Position numbers and translations under genes: made by a program
DNA from: Tamarix chinensis
Lineage: Eukaryota > Streptophyta > Magnoliopsida > Caryophyllales > Tamaricaceae
Reading direction: 5' to 3'
Assembly: GCA_030549775.1 (NCBI GenBank)
Contig: CM060175.1
Coordinates: forward strand, 15,978,212-16,042,211
DNA length: 64,000 bases
Notes under the pieces: model-generated
What the model saw: the letters and a program-made list of their open reading frames with translations, nothing else
Database searches by the model: none
What the model was told of the DNA's origin: nothing
Shown: positions 34,678 to 44,390 of the stretch, piece by piece
How the letters are laid out: every line of letters starts with the position of its first letter
How positions within the stretch are numbered: position 1 is the first letter of the stretch

Positions 34678-35640
34678 TGGTTTAGGGTTTAGTCGGTTTG
34701 GGGTTTGGGTTTGTATGGTTTGGGGATTAGGTTTAGGGTTTGGGTTTTGGGTTTATAGGGTTTTGGGTTTATGGTTTAAGGTTTAGGGTTTAGAGGGTTT
34801 AAGGTTTAGGGGTTGGGGTTTAGAGGGTTTAGGGTTTATGGTTTAGAGGGTTTGGGGTTTGGGGTTTGGGGTTTAGAGGGTTTAGGTTTAGGGTTTGAGG
34901 TGTATGGTTTAGGGTTTAGAGGGTTTAAGGTTTGAGGTTTAGAGGGTTTAGGGTTTGGGGCTTGGGGCTTGGGGTTTGGGGTTTAGGGTTTAGGGTTTAT
35001 GCTTTAGAGGGTTTGGGATTTAGGGTTTAGGGTTTAGAGGGTTTAGGGTTTGGGGCTTGGGGCTTGGGGTTTGGGGTTTAGGGTTTAGGGTTTATGCTTT
35101 AGAGGGCTTGGGATTTAGGGTTTAGGGTTTAGATGGTTTAGGGTTTAGGGTTTATTGTTTAGGTGGTTTGGGGTTTAGGGTTTAGGGTTTATGGTTTAGG
35201 GTTGAGAGGGTTTATGGTTTATGGTTTTGATAGTTTAGGGTTTAGGGTTTAGGGTTAGGGTTTAGGGTTTAGGATTAGGGTTAGGGTTTATGGTTTAGGG
35301 TTTAGAGGGTTTAGGGTTTATGTTTAGGGTTTAGGGTTTAGGATTAGGGTTAGGGTTTATAGGGTTTAGGGTTTAGGGTTTAGAGGGTTTAGGGTTTAGA
35401 TGGGTTAGGGTTTAGGGTTAAGGTGTAGGGTTTAGGGGGTTTAGGGTTAGGGTTAGGGTTTAGGGTTTAGAGGGTTGAGGGTTTAGAGGGTTTAGGGGGT
35501 TTGGGGTTTAGATGGTTTAGGGTTTAGTGTTAGGGTTTAGAGGGTTTAGGGTTTAGGGTTTAGAGGGTTTAGGGTTTAGTGTTTAGATGGTTTAGGGTTT
35601 GGGTTTTAGAGGGTTTGGGGGTTTAGGGTTTGTATAATTT
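34678..35640 (+). repeat. Degenerate interstitial telomere-like array (TTTAGGG)
   Basis: About 960 bp is made almost wholly of GGGTTTA, GGTTTAG and variants (GGGGTTT, GGGTTTAGA, GGGTTTAT). Short runs of the exact plant telomere heptamer recur, for example near 35232-35260. A longer unit with a GAGGGTTTAGGGTTTGGGGC core and a following GGGGCTTGGGGTTTGGGG is duplicated at about 34929-34995 and 35036-35086. There is no coding capacity. Confidence 0.85.
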
Positions 35641-35789
35641 ATGGTTTTAGAAGTTTGGTTTTTTGGTTTAGTATTAATAAAATCTTGAATGTGATTAAAT
35701 TTTGATCTAAAGGATGAGATTGGTTCTTATGTTTGTATATTAGTGATAGTTTATATGTGACCCTTCTACTATATATATATAGATATATA

Positions 35790-35925
35790 TGTTGATCAGG
35801 TATACTAACCTACATAAGGTATAAACTAAACAAAATACAAGATAATAAATGAAGACACTTCTACTGCTAGATAAGTCTTAACTAACTTAGCTAATAATAA
35901 GGAAATTACTCATAGCTATCATCCA
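35790..35925 (-). repeat. Copia 3' LTR, truncated
   Basis: Reads on the minus strand from TGGATGATAGCTATGAG at 35925 to about 35790, where a TA-rich tract and then the telomeric-repeat element take over. It lacks the last part of the LTR that is present in the other copy. Confidence 0.75.
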
Positions 35926-35940
35926 TTATTTCTCCCCCTC
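35926..35940 (-). other. Copia polypurine tract
   Basis: The minus strand reads GAGGGGGAGAAATAA immediately before the 3' LTR. This is the normal site for priming plus-strand DNA. Confidence 0.8.
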
Positions 35941-37061
35941 AAATCCAACAAAACATTTATCTTCTTATTTAGCTTCTTAAAAAATAGTGAGGAGCAATGT
36001 TTGGTAAAAATATCTGCCACTTGATCTACTCTGGACACATAGATTCTTAATTCACCATTGGCCACTCTTTCTTAAAGAAAATATAAATCAAGCTCAAGTG
36101 CTTTTTCCTTGTATGCAGAATTTGTTGAAAGTACAATTGTACTTAATTTATCACACCAAATGATAGGAGGGCTTGAACAATTATCCTTCAACTCATATAA
36201 CAAAGACCTCAACCATAAAATTTCAGTTGAAGTGTTTGCTACACTTACACTTCAGTACTAGACCTAGATATCACTTATTGTTTCTTGGACAACCAAGAAA
36301 TCATATGATGTCCCAAATAAACACAAAACCCACTCGTTGACCTTCTATCATCAAGATCATTTCCTCAATCTGTATGACTAAATCCTTTCAAGCTCAAGTT
36401 GTTTGAGTGATGTAAAAACAATCTATCATCTAATGTTCCTTTTAGATACCTTAGTATCCTCTTGAAAACCTTTCAATGAGTGTGCAAGGAATGCTACATG
36501 AACTGACATACTTTATTTACACTATAAGATATCTTAGGTCTTGTAATAGTAACATACTGTAATGCACCCATAATAGATTTGTATTCTATCACATTATCCA
36601 CTAGATCACCTTTATACTTTGATAGTTTTAATCCACTTACCATAGGGGTTGGTAAGGCCTTAGCATCCAACATCTTAGTCTTCTTCAGAAAATCTAATAT
36701 ATACTTCCTTTGAGACAAATACAACCTAGTAGGTTCCTCCTTAACCTTTATACCAAGAAAATAATGTAGTTTCCCTAAGTCTTTTAGAGAAAACTATTTA
36801 TTTGGTTCACAAATGAGACTCTTTTTCTCCCGAGAAAAACTCTATGTGATTATGATATCATCCACGTATACCAATATATATATATGAAGACTTAGTGGTT
36901 TTAATGAATAAAGACCAATAAACCTTGGATGAATTGAAACTAAGTGTCAACTTTAACTTGTCAAACCAAGCTTGAGGAGCTTGTTCAATCCATATAAAGC
37001 CTTCTTCAATTTACACACAAATCTTTGACCTTGATTGTTCTTAACAAAACCAAAAGGCTGC
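35941..37061 (-). pseudogene. Copia reverse transcriptase C-terminal half and RNase H remnant
   Basis: Read in reverse from 37061, MEQPFGFV is followed by RFVCKLKKALYGL, which passes through a one-base frameshift into QAPQAW. A YVDDIIIT catalytic motif then lies at about 36840-36870. A 76-residue frame (36724-36494) has the copia signature 'YLSQRKYILDFLKK..MLDAKALPTPM' and GALQYVTITRPKISYSVN. RNase H-like sequence continues in broken frames to about 35950. The 5' half of this domain lies beyond the viral insertion at 44391-44740. Confidence 0.8.
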
Positions 37062-37186
37062 TCCATATATATATATATATATATATATATCTTCCGCTGT
37101 TTTCTAACTATCTATCTATCTTCCCCTGCTTTCTTCTTTATTTTCTTCAGGTTACCCGTCTGCATCCTGAGGTCCTAGGGCGCACT

Positions 37187-37198
37187 TGGTATCAGAGC
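37187..37198 (+). other. Viral tRNA-Met primer binding site
   Basis: TGGTATCAGAGC is exactly complementary to the 3' end of plant initiator tRNA-Met. It is the standard minus-strand primer site of Caulimoviridae. It lies 190 bp upstream of the movement protein ATG. Confidence 0.85.
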
Positions 37199-37230
37199 CA
37201 GCGGGATTAGATTTTCAAAGGGGGTAAGTG

Positions 37231-37268
<38 letters not shown>
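37231..37268. repeat. (CTAT)n microsatellite in the viral leader
   Basis: About nine CTAT units follow GGGGGTAAGTG. The leader also has shorter CTATCTATC runs near 37107-37120, and the opposite-strand copy of the leader has them too. Confidence 0.9.
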
Positions 37269-37388
37269 GTTTCTGTGTCTTAGGAGGATAGTACTGCCTG
37301 ATAGTTTGTTGGGGGTAAGTCTCGCGGATAGAGCAGTAATACCAGTAAAGTGGTAGTAGGGCCGAAACACAGTAGCAAAGTAGAGAAC

Positions 37389-37895
37389 ATGCATTTATTT
37401 TCTAGATCATCTAGTTCTAGTAGTTCTGGTTCTAGGGATAACTTAGAACTTAGGAATTCAAACTGGCAAACTGAGGAATATGAATTTGAAAACTTCGAAG
37501 GATCCATAGATAATTGGAAACTTCCAAAAATTCAAAAGGAAATGGTTTATAGGACTTCAAACTGGAATGTTCTTCAAATAAATTATGTAATCAAAACGGA
37601 AGAACATGACATTCAAATTAACAAACCTTTCGAAACCATCCAATTGCTTTCAAAACAATCAATTAAAAAGCATAAGAAAAATGGTTTCAAATATATCCAC
37701 TTAGGTCTTATCCAAGTAGGATTCAAATCATTAACCTGAGAAGGACTAAATACTTCAATCTTAGCTGTTCTTAGAGGCGGTAGGATGAAGAGTTATACTG
37801 ATTCTATGTTGGGTACTGTAGAGTCAAGTCTCTGTGCTGGTCCTATTTATTTTAAATACTTTCCAAATTTTTCTCCTTCGCTTACTGATAGATAG
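37389..37895 (+). pseudogene. Pararetrovirus movement protein, N-terminal part, interrupted
   Basis: The first ATG of the frame is 37389. An upstream GTG at 37350 is in the same frame. The Ser-rich start is followed by a region ending in KYIHLGLIQVGFKSLT, the conserved 30K-superfamily motif of caulimovirid movement proteins that move virions through plasmodesmata. An in-frame TGA at 37737-37739 breaks it. The frame then goes on through VLRGGRMKSY and SLCAGPIYFKYFPNFS, both typical of the family. It ends at a TAG (37893-37895) inside the GATA repeat, where the sequence switches to the opposite-strand viral leader. The remaining two thirds of the protein are absent here. Confidence 0.8.
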
Positions 37896-38604
37896 ATAGA
37901 TAGATAGAAGACAGCGGAAGATAAATAAAGAAAGAGGAAATGGATAGATAGGATAGAAGTTTGGAATTTCATTTGATAATTTGAGATTGGAGTACAGAGA
38001 GTTTTTTTTCTATGGGTGGTTCTGCCTTTCCAAATGCTGACCTATGGTCATATTCTCGCTCGAATAAGTGACCCCGAACAGTAAATTTCTAGGACCCCTT
38101 ATATAGAAGAGGAGGTCAGACTAAGACAAAATTTGAAAAGTGGATTTGGGAATCCACTGAAAGTATACAGTAAAAAGTACACAGCAAAAAGGTGTACTAT
38201 CTACAGTAAAAGTGTACTCTAAGTTTGAACAGTAAAAGTAGCCGACAGGAAATACAACAGTAATCCGCGTGAATAACTTTTATCGTGGATTCCTTTATCA
38301 CCTTTTCTTTTGCTTTTCGGTTGCTTTTACCCGTGCTTTTACCTCAGTCAAAAGTGTTTGTCACCGAAAGTAGATTCCTTTCTCCTTTTGTTGACTGACG
38401 CTTTTGTTTTGTCTGAAACCTTTTGTGCTGGCAGAATATTCTCTTTGTCTGCCACCAATTTGATGCGTGTTTGTCAAGTACGCCTATGCGTTGGATACCT
38501 GTATTTGTACTGCTACTAGATCGGAGGTAGTATCCCGTAATTTTCATTTTCATTTCGTCACCATAATTCAGCTTTGGAGTAACGGATGAGGATGCAGACT
38601 TCTC
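37887..38604 (-). promoter_or_regulatory. Viral intergenic region with pararetroviral promoter
   Basis: On the minus strand, CTATATAAGGGGTCC gives a TATA box at 38098-38105 downstream of the last viral ORF, the usual position of the full-length-transcript promoter. A TTGACTGACG element lies upstream near 38388-38397, of the kind that binds TGA-type bZIP or WRKY factors. The leader after the TATA box ends in TTATCTTCCGCTGTCTTC and CTATC repeats, repeating the start of the plus-strand fragment at 37086-37120. Frames over 38310-38553 are probably incidental. Confidence 0.6.
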
Positions 38605-39895
38605 CTATTTGGTTTGCGAAAGTACTTCATTCATAATGGCAAGGTACTCGTCTTCGGTTTTTGCAGCTGCAAGTTTCGCGGCTGTGACAGATTTCTGGGC
38701 CAGGAATTTTGATTCTTCTGGGCTGGCCTTGACTTGTTTGATTGATGAAGAAGCTGGCTGAAAGTCTTTGATGAGTTTGCGAACAGCTTGTTCGGACAGC
38801 TTCTCGAAAGTTTGATAATTTGACCACCACTTGACTTTGAAACGTCTGACTAGTGTTGGAACACAGTCAATTTCATGGATCTCAGCAGTCCAAGCGAATA
38901 CCCATGGGCATAACAGTTTGGAGTAGAAGGAAAAGATAGGGGGAAACACCTTATCGTTTTGTGTGGGTTTGTATAGGGTTTGGAACATGTTTAATGACTT
39001 TGAAACCTACTCGGGTAATATTTTGGGTATGGCTCCGAAGTCCTTCCACCATCGGATAAACCATAAAGTAAGTTTGGTTTGGTTGAAGGATTTGAAGAAG
39101 ATCAACCATGAATAAGACTTTCTGGAATTCTCAGTGAAAAACATGTTCCACCAAGCTTGCTGGTAGTCCCAAGAGTTGAAATTCATTTTGGAGTTTGGGA
39201 AAAATTTGTATGAACCGGGAAGTCTTCGAGGCAGTTCGATACTTTGGCCCCAATCCATGGGAATAATTACCCTGTGCAACTGACAGGGTGAGTAGGCAGC
39301 TTCGTTCATGGTTTGAGGTAGTTTGAAGGTTTTGAATGTAGCCGAGCCTGTAAACTCAAGAATAGACTTATAGTATGCATGGGGTGCAGTCATGTCCCAT
39401 GGTTTGAAATCCCATCCAGAAAATAATTTTCTAAGGGCAACGAAGGGATCCTGATTGTAGAATCCATCTTCGAGGTTTGAAATAATTTGAAAGTGTGGCT
39501 TTATGAAATATTCCGCTTTGATTTTGAAATCGGGTTTGAAAACAATTTATTCAAGTCTCAAGATTTTTGATCTCAAGGATGGAAGTTTGCAAACTTCTTT
39601 TTTCAGAAGACTATTTTGAAATTGGATTTGAAGGAGCGAGATGTATTAAAACTCCTCCTTCTATTTTGAAAATAAGGTTTGTAGAACTCGTACCTGAGCG
39701 TCTAGGTTGAGAACTATGGACTTGTTCTGATAGTGTTTGAAGTGCTTTGACCATTTGAGGTGAGTGGGAAAGAGTTTCCACCCATTTGAGTACATCTGGA
39801 TTTGAAGAAGCTTGCGCTTCTTGGTTTGAAGAAGCTGCTGCTTCGTCTTCAATGGTGGCTTCGTACCACGATTTGATCTTTGGCTTTGCAGCCAA
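38605..39895 (-). pseudogene. Second pararetroviral ORF, unknown function
   Basis: Three minus-strand segments belong together: 39895-39611 (starts MAAKPKIKSWYEATIEDE), 39393-39007 (with WDYQQAWWNMFF and WFIRWWKDFGAIPKILPE) and 38988-38605 (with FPPIFSFYSKLLCPWVFAW, LVRRFKVKWW and a Gln/Ala/Lys-rich tail). They lie after RNase H and before the promoter, where florendoviruses carry ORF2, whose function is not known. Stops or shifts separate the segments, near 39600-39400 and 39005. Tryptophan-rich central motifs are striking. I cannot assign a domain. Confidence 0.65.
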
Positions 39896-39934
39896 GATTT
39901 CCTGAACCTTCTCCTTTCCTTTCTTTCAAGGAGG

Positions 39935-40516
39935 CATGGTTCTGCAAGGAGTGTCCTTGAAGAAATTCCCGAGTGAGAAAATCAGAAAGCGAGTTGTCCT
40001 CACCTTTTAAGTACTCGATCTCGAAGTCGAATACAGATAAGATCGCTTGCCACCTGGCAAATATATGTTTGTTGGCGACGTTCTGGACATCCTTTTTAAG
40101 AATCTATTTGGCAGATTTGCAATCGACTCTGAGCAGGAACCTTTGGTTCAGAAGATCAGACTGAAACTTTGTGATGGACTGAACTATTGCAAATATCTCT
40201 TTTTTGACTGTTGAATAGTTCTGTTGGGTTTGGGACCAGTGACCGGAAGTGAACCGAATCACTATTTCTGGTTTGGGCTGAGACTGTTTGGTTTGGGCCA
40301 AATATTTTTCAAGTGTTTGGGCCTGTGACTGTTTGAGAATACCACTGTATCCAATTTCAGAGGCATCGGTCTCAACAATTTTGAAAAGGTTTGGGTTGGC
40401 CAAGGTCAGACATAGAATGGATTGGACTTGGGCTTTTATGTGTTTAACGACATCAATATAGGCTTGAGTCCAGGGTTTTGGGCTCTTTTTGAGTATGTCG
40501 TGTAAAGGTTTTGCGA
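39935..40516 (-). pseudogene. Pararetroviral RNase H domain, interrupted
   Basis: RNase H removes the RNA strand during reverse transcription. After an in-frame TAG at about 40516, the frame continues with IVETDASEIGYSGIL (first catalytic Asp), TVKKEIFAIV (catalytic Glu) and LLRVDCKSAK (third Asp). A second in-frame TAG follows at about 40101-40103. Beyond it, sequence reading FARWQAILSVFDFEIEYLKG and SLSDFLTREF closes the domain. The catalytic residues remain readable, but two stops prevent a full product. Confidence 0.75.
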
Positions 40517-40517
40517 T

Positions 40518-42055
40518 CTAGTTCAAATTTGGGCAGAAGTCTAAGACATAATTTAGGCTTCCTAAGAACCTTTGAAGTTGGGTTTTGTCTAGGATTTGAT
40601 CCGGAAATTTGGATGTGAATTCTATGGACCTTTCAATGGGTCTAATACTCCCCGACTCGATATAGTGTCCTAAGAATCTAATCCTAGTTTTGGCTAATGC
40701 AATTTTGGGCCTAGAGACTACTAGTCCACTACGCTTAGCGACACTAAGGAAAATACTAAGATGTCGGAAATGCTGATCTAAACTATTTGAGTATACTAAG
40801 ACATCATCTATGTATACTAGACAGAAATTTGAGTATGGATTAAAAATGTCATTCATAATTCTTTGAAATTCAGATGGAGCATTTTTTAATCCAAAGGGCA
40901 TAACATTCCATTCGTATTGCCTAAAAGGTACCGTAAAGGCATCTTTGTATCTGTCTTTGGGATTAATTTGAATTTGCCAAAAGCTAGATTTTAAATCGAA
41001 TTTTAAAAAGATTAATGTTGAATATAATGTAGCAAATATTTTTTGTTTGGTATCGGGTACCTGATCCATTTGAGAGCGTCATTTAAATGTTTGTAATTGA
41101 TTACTAACCTAGGAGTTCCATGCTCTATTTCAGAATTTTTGTTTACATAAAACGCTGCGCATGACCAGGGTGATCTAGATTTAGAAATTAATCCTTTTGA
41201 TTCTAAATCCTCAATTTCTTTTTTGCAGTGTTCCATTAATTCTGAATTCATTTGAATTGGCCTAGCTTTTGTCGGTATTAATTTCTCATTGAAATTATCC
41301 TCATAAGGAAGGTCTACCATGTGATGCTTTCTAGACCAAAAGGCATTTGGGAGATCCGAGCAAATCTCTTTTTCAATTTGATTCCTCATTTGCTTAATTT
41401 CGTCCTTAATAAATTTTTTCTCTAATTGATTTTGTATTCTGGATAAATTGACATTTTGTTTCAGGAAATCTAAATCATTTTGTTTACTTTGAACAAGTAA
41501 ATTAATTTGATTTTTGTAGATTGAGTTTGCCTTAAGAAGGTTTAAATTTCTTATTCGAGGAATGTTAAGGAAGGATAATAAGTTTCTTGATCCTTTATGT
41601 TTGAAAGAAATTCCAGTTAAACCTACTTTGTAAGGAGTAATCAAATTTATGAAAGGCGTACCTAAGATAATTGATTGACTAATGTCTAGAGTTATCAAAT
41701 AGGTTGATTTTATCTGTAAATTGTTACAAACTAAATCGGCCTCACATTTGTGTTTGATTTTGAGTCTGGAGCTCTTTGCTGCAAAAAATTTCTTAGTTGA
41801 CTTTGAAAGGTATTTTCTTGGTATAATACCTTCTTTGATACAGTTTAGGTCAGCACCGGTGTCAAATAGTGCGACCGTATTGATTTGGAAACCATCTTCT
41901 AACCTAAGGGTTATCTGGATGATATATTTGCGGGAGGTTATTTCTTTTAATACATGAAGAAATTCTCCTGAAACTAATTTGTCTAAACTTTGTTCATCTT
42001 CATATTTTTCATGCTCGTTTGATTCTGGAGATGAGTTTTGAATTTGTTTTAACAA
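40518..42055 (-). pseudogene. Pararetroviral aspartic protease and reverse transcriptase, frameshifted
   Basis: The 347-residue frame (42055-41012) has a retropepsin motif ALFDTGADLNC near residues 63-73. RT fingers follow with CKKEIEDLESKGLI, SPWSCAAFYVNK and RLVINYKHLN. A frameshift near 41040-41070 moves the frame to 41069-40518. That part has FLKFDLKSSFWQIQI, MPFGLKNAPSEFQRIM, the catalytic YIDDVLVYS and KTRIRFLGHYI. The protease would cut the polyprotein and the RT would copy the pregenomic RNA. Both active sites are intact but lie in different frames, and upstream stops (about 42059, 42302, 42350) separate them from the coat protein. Confidence 0.85.
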
Positions 42056-42061
42056 AATTAT

Positions 42062-42280
42062 TCATATGGTTTGACTATCAGATTCTTGTTTTAATTTCAA
42101 CAATTTTAATTCCTTTTTTACTTCCTTTATTTCATGTTGAAGTTCAAAAGTGGTTGGAATTAAATTCTTTAATTTTTGTTGTTTGCTAAGAATCTTTGTC
42201 AAGTCATATGCATTTGTTGGTTTTTGAGGAATGTTTGACTTTACTAGTTTTGGTGGTTCATCTAGTTCAATTGACTCCAT
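42062..42280 (-). pseudogene. Pararetroviral spacer between coat protein and protease
   Basis: A 72-residue Lys/Leu/Gln-rich frame is predicted coiled-coil-like (LQHEIKEVKKELKLLKLKQ). It lies between the coat protein and protease frames. Stops flank both sides. It is probably part of the same polyprotein and has no separate role that I can support. Confidence 0.5.
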
Positions 42281-42352
42281 TAATTTTTCAAGATACTCCT
42301 TTTATTTTAATGGGTCAGGAATTAAATGAACTATATCTAAAACCATTTTTTG

Positions 42353-44065
42353 TTATTTGGTCATAACATTCATTTGATTTTCAACTGGCTCTAATTCTGT
42401 TTCAGAAGAGGAGCGATATAAAGAATAAGATGAGGTTGTCACTATTTCATCTAATTCTGGGTTTAAATTTTGATTTTCTTCATTAGACATATCTACTAGG
42501 AGGTTTTGAATTTTTCCCTTAGTTTCTTCATCTATGTCTAATTCTCTAATTTGCCTATTTAATTTGTAGAATTTTTGAATGTGTCCAGTTTTTCCACATT
42601 TATAACATTTGAAATTGTTTCTATCTTTGTTCCCATACCTCGGATTTTTTGAAGAAGAAATGGTTTGTCTTTTCCCTTTAGGTTTTGATTTTTGATAATA
42701 AGGGATTTGTTTTTGTTGCTGCGGAGTAGGCAAATATTTTTGTTTTGGTCTTTTGTGGTGACTAGGTCTACAATTTCCAGAACATTTTTTTTTATTTGAT
42801 GTTCCTACAATATCAAATTGTTTGTAGAAAGTTCCTAGTTCTTGTTTTATTTTTGTCATTTCCCATTTTAAATGTTTTTGCAGTTTTAGGTCCTGACAAA
42901 TTTTTAAACCTTCTATTTGGGTAAAGCTAATCAATTCACCGTATGTAAATTTGTTGTATGGGATTTGATTCCCATGAGCTTCTTTGATTTTGTTCCTAAC
43001 TTTTTCACCTAATAATGGAGCTAATCGAGCTAAGAATTTTTCTTTCCAGAATGGTTGATTTGAGTCTTCCCTAAGCATTACCCTAGTTAGGAAAGTGTTT
43101 TTGTACCACTGGAAGTCACTAAGTCTTTTGCACCTAAGGTTTGACAGAAGTTCTGCGTTTTTGTCCTTAAGGTGTGAAGGGTCTCCTACGAAGTGTAGAG
43201 ATATCGAAAAGATAAGCGATGCTACAACATCGGATATGGGCTCACCATTTTCGAAAATAATTTCCTCATTTTCGTCTAATTTGATGGCATCCAAAATTTG
43301 GTTTTGTTCTTCTGAAGTTAAGTGGAAATCCCACCAACCTTTGAGTTGATATGAGAACCTTACTATCAAGAGTTCTGCTATGGTTCTATCGGAAGTGTTC
43401 ATTTGGGCTTTATAAGCATTTGCGGCCATAGTAATTTGTTGTAGTAGGCCTAAGATTTGATATTCAAATAGTCCATCTATATTCCATTCATACAAGGAGT
43501 TGGCTTTATAGTTGGGCTGAACTAGTTTGTTGGGCCTTACTTCTAGACTAAGGTCGGGTGCAGTTTGTCTAGGTATTATGGACCTAGAGGACATTGGGTC
43601 ACCTAAACGGGCTACTACAGGTACTTCAAGCTCTTGGGCCTCATCAGATTCTATTTGATCCATTTGGTTTACCATGTTAATTTGGGTTGTTTGGTTAGGT
43701 GTATCTGGAACCTGATTTTGGCTAGACGAAGTCGAAGGAGCAACTAAGTTTAATTTTTCTTTAATTGCATTTACGAATTCATCTCTTTGGGTTTGAATTT
43801 TCTTTTGACTAGATTTGGAAATTTCATATGGTTTGAATACTGACATTTTCTTTGGTTCTGGTTTTTGTTTTACAGAAACAGTTTGAATTGCTGGTAATAT
43901 AGTTTTTTGAATTTGTTTATCCAACTTAGTCAATTGTGTTCCAATTGTGTTCAAGTGGATGTTTGTGTAATTATTTTGAAGAACGATGTTTTTTGAGTTT
44001 TCTAATTCATCATCCTTAGGTAGTCTTAAGGGTTTTAATTCTAGAGTGGTTTCTCCAGAACTCAT
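42353..44065 (-). pseudogene. Pararetroviral coat protein region (570-residue open frame)
   Basis: This is the longest open frame in the window. The N-terminal 150 residues are Lys/Gln-rich. The central part has YEWNIDGLFEYQILGLLQQ and IVRFSYQLKGWWDFHL, typical of petuvirus/florendovirus capsid proteins. A basic stretch leads to a zinc knuckle near residues 485-500 (CYKCGKTGHIQKFY), in which the last Cys of CX2CX4HX4C is replaced by Tyr. An acidic tail follows. Upstream, readable viral sequence continues to about 44280 through an in-frame TGA (about 44171-44173) and a TAA near 44245. In the intact virus this region would be an internal part of the polyprotein, so the ATG at 44065 is not a true start. 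Confidence 0.8.
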
Positions 44066-44390
44066 TTTGATGTTTTGTAGAGGCGGGTGCTCTATTTCAA
44101 TAGTTCCCTTTTCTATTTGCCATGTTTTGGGTTTTGTTCGAGTGGTTATTGGTTTGTCAGATTTGAATGGTCAATCCTTTAATTTCTTAGGATCTATTCC
44201 ATTATTTTTCAATTCTATTTCTAACAAATCGAATTACATGATTTTAACTTTGTGTTCTTGAAAAAGAACTTATAATCGACAAAAAGTTCTACATAAACGA
44301 CTTTTATTCAAAAGAAAACACCAATAAAAGAAATTGGTTTATCAAAAATTTGGCAAAAGAAAGTCGTGAAAACCGATAGAACCATATATA

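Larger units (their letters stand above)
32990..35790. mobile_element. Candidate transposon with inverted ends, possibly a Mutator-like element with captured sequence
   Basis: The left end runs ACTATATATATATAG, then GATCAGGTACAAAC, then TTAGGAACAA, then ACGATCAAGATTTAA. Read in reverse, the right end (35790 to about 35650) runs ATCTATATATATATAG, then a CATATAAACTATCAC segment, then ATAAGAACCAA, then ACATTCAAGATTTT. The two arms share order and spacing over about 110 bp but are only moderately similar. Inside are a CT-rich, 5'-UTR-like region (33130-33600) and an exon-like stretch at 33721-33778 between TGTGCAG and CAG|GTTTGT. Palindromic repeats and a telomeric repeat array follow. No transposase was found. 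Confidence 0.35.
37062..44390. mobile_element. Endogenous pararetrovirus (Caulimoviridae, florendovirus/petuvirus-like), rearranged
   Basis: About 7.3 kb of pararetroviral DNA lies between an ATATATAT tract (37064-37090) and another (44389-44397). The left part, on the plus strand, holds a leader, a tRNA-Met primer site and the first part of the movement protein. The right part, on the minus strand, holds coat protein, protease, reverse transcriptase, RNase H, a second ORF and a promoter region. The parts meet at a GATA repeat near 37887-37907. A polyprotein starting with the movement protein, followed by a separate ORF of unknown function after RNase H, fits florendoviruses better than petuviruses. 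Every major frame carries stops or shifts, and part of the movement protein is missing, so this is a dead copy. Confidence 0.85.

Noticed and set aside
37231..37907. A CRISPR-like array because of regularly spaced repeats
   Set aside because: These are CTAT/GATA microsatellites with no spacers, in a eukaryotic genome.
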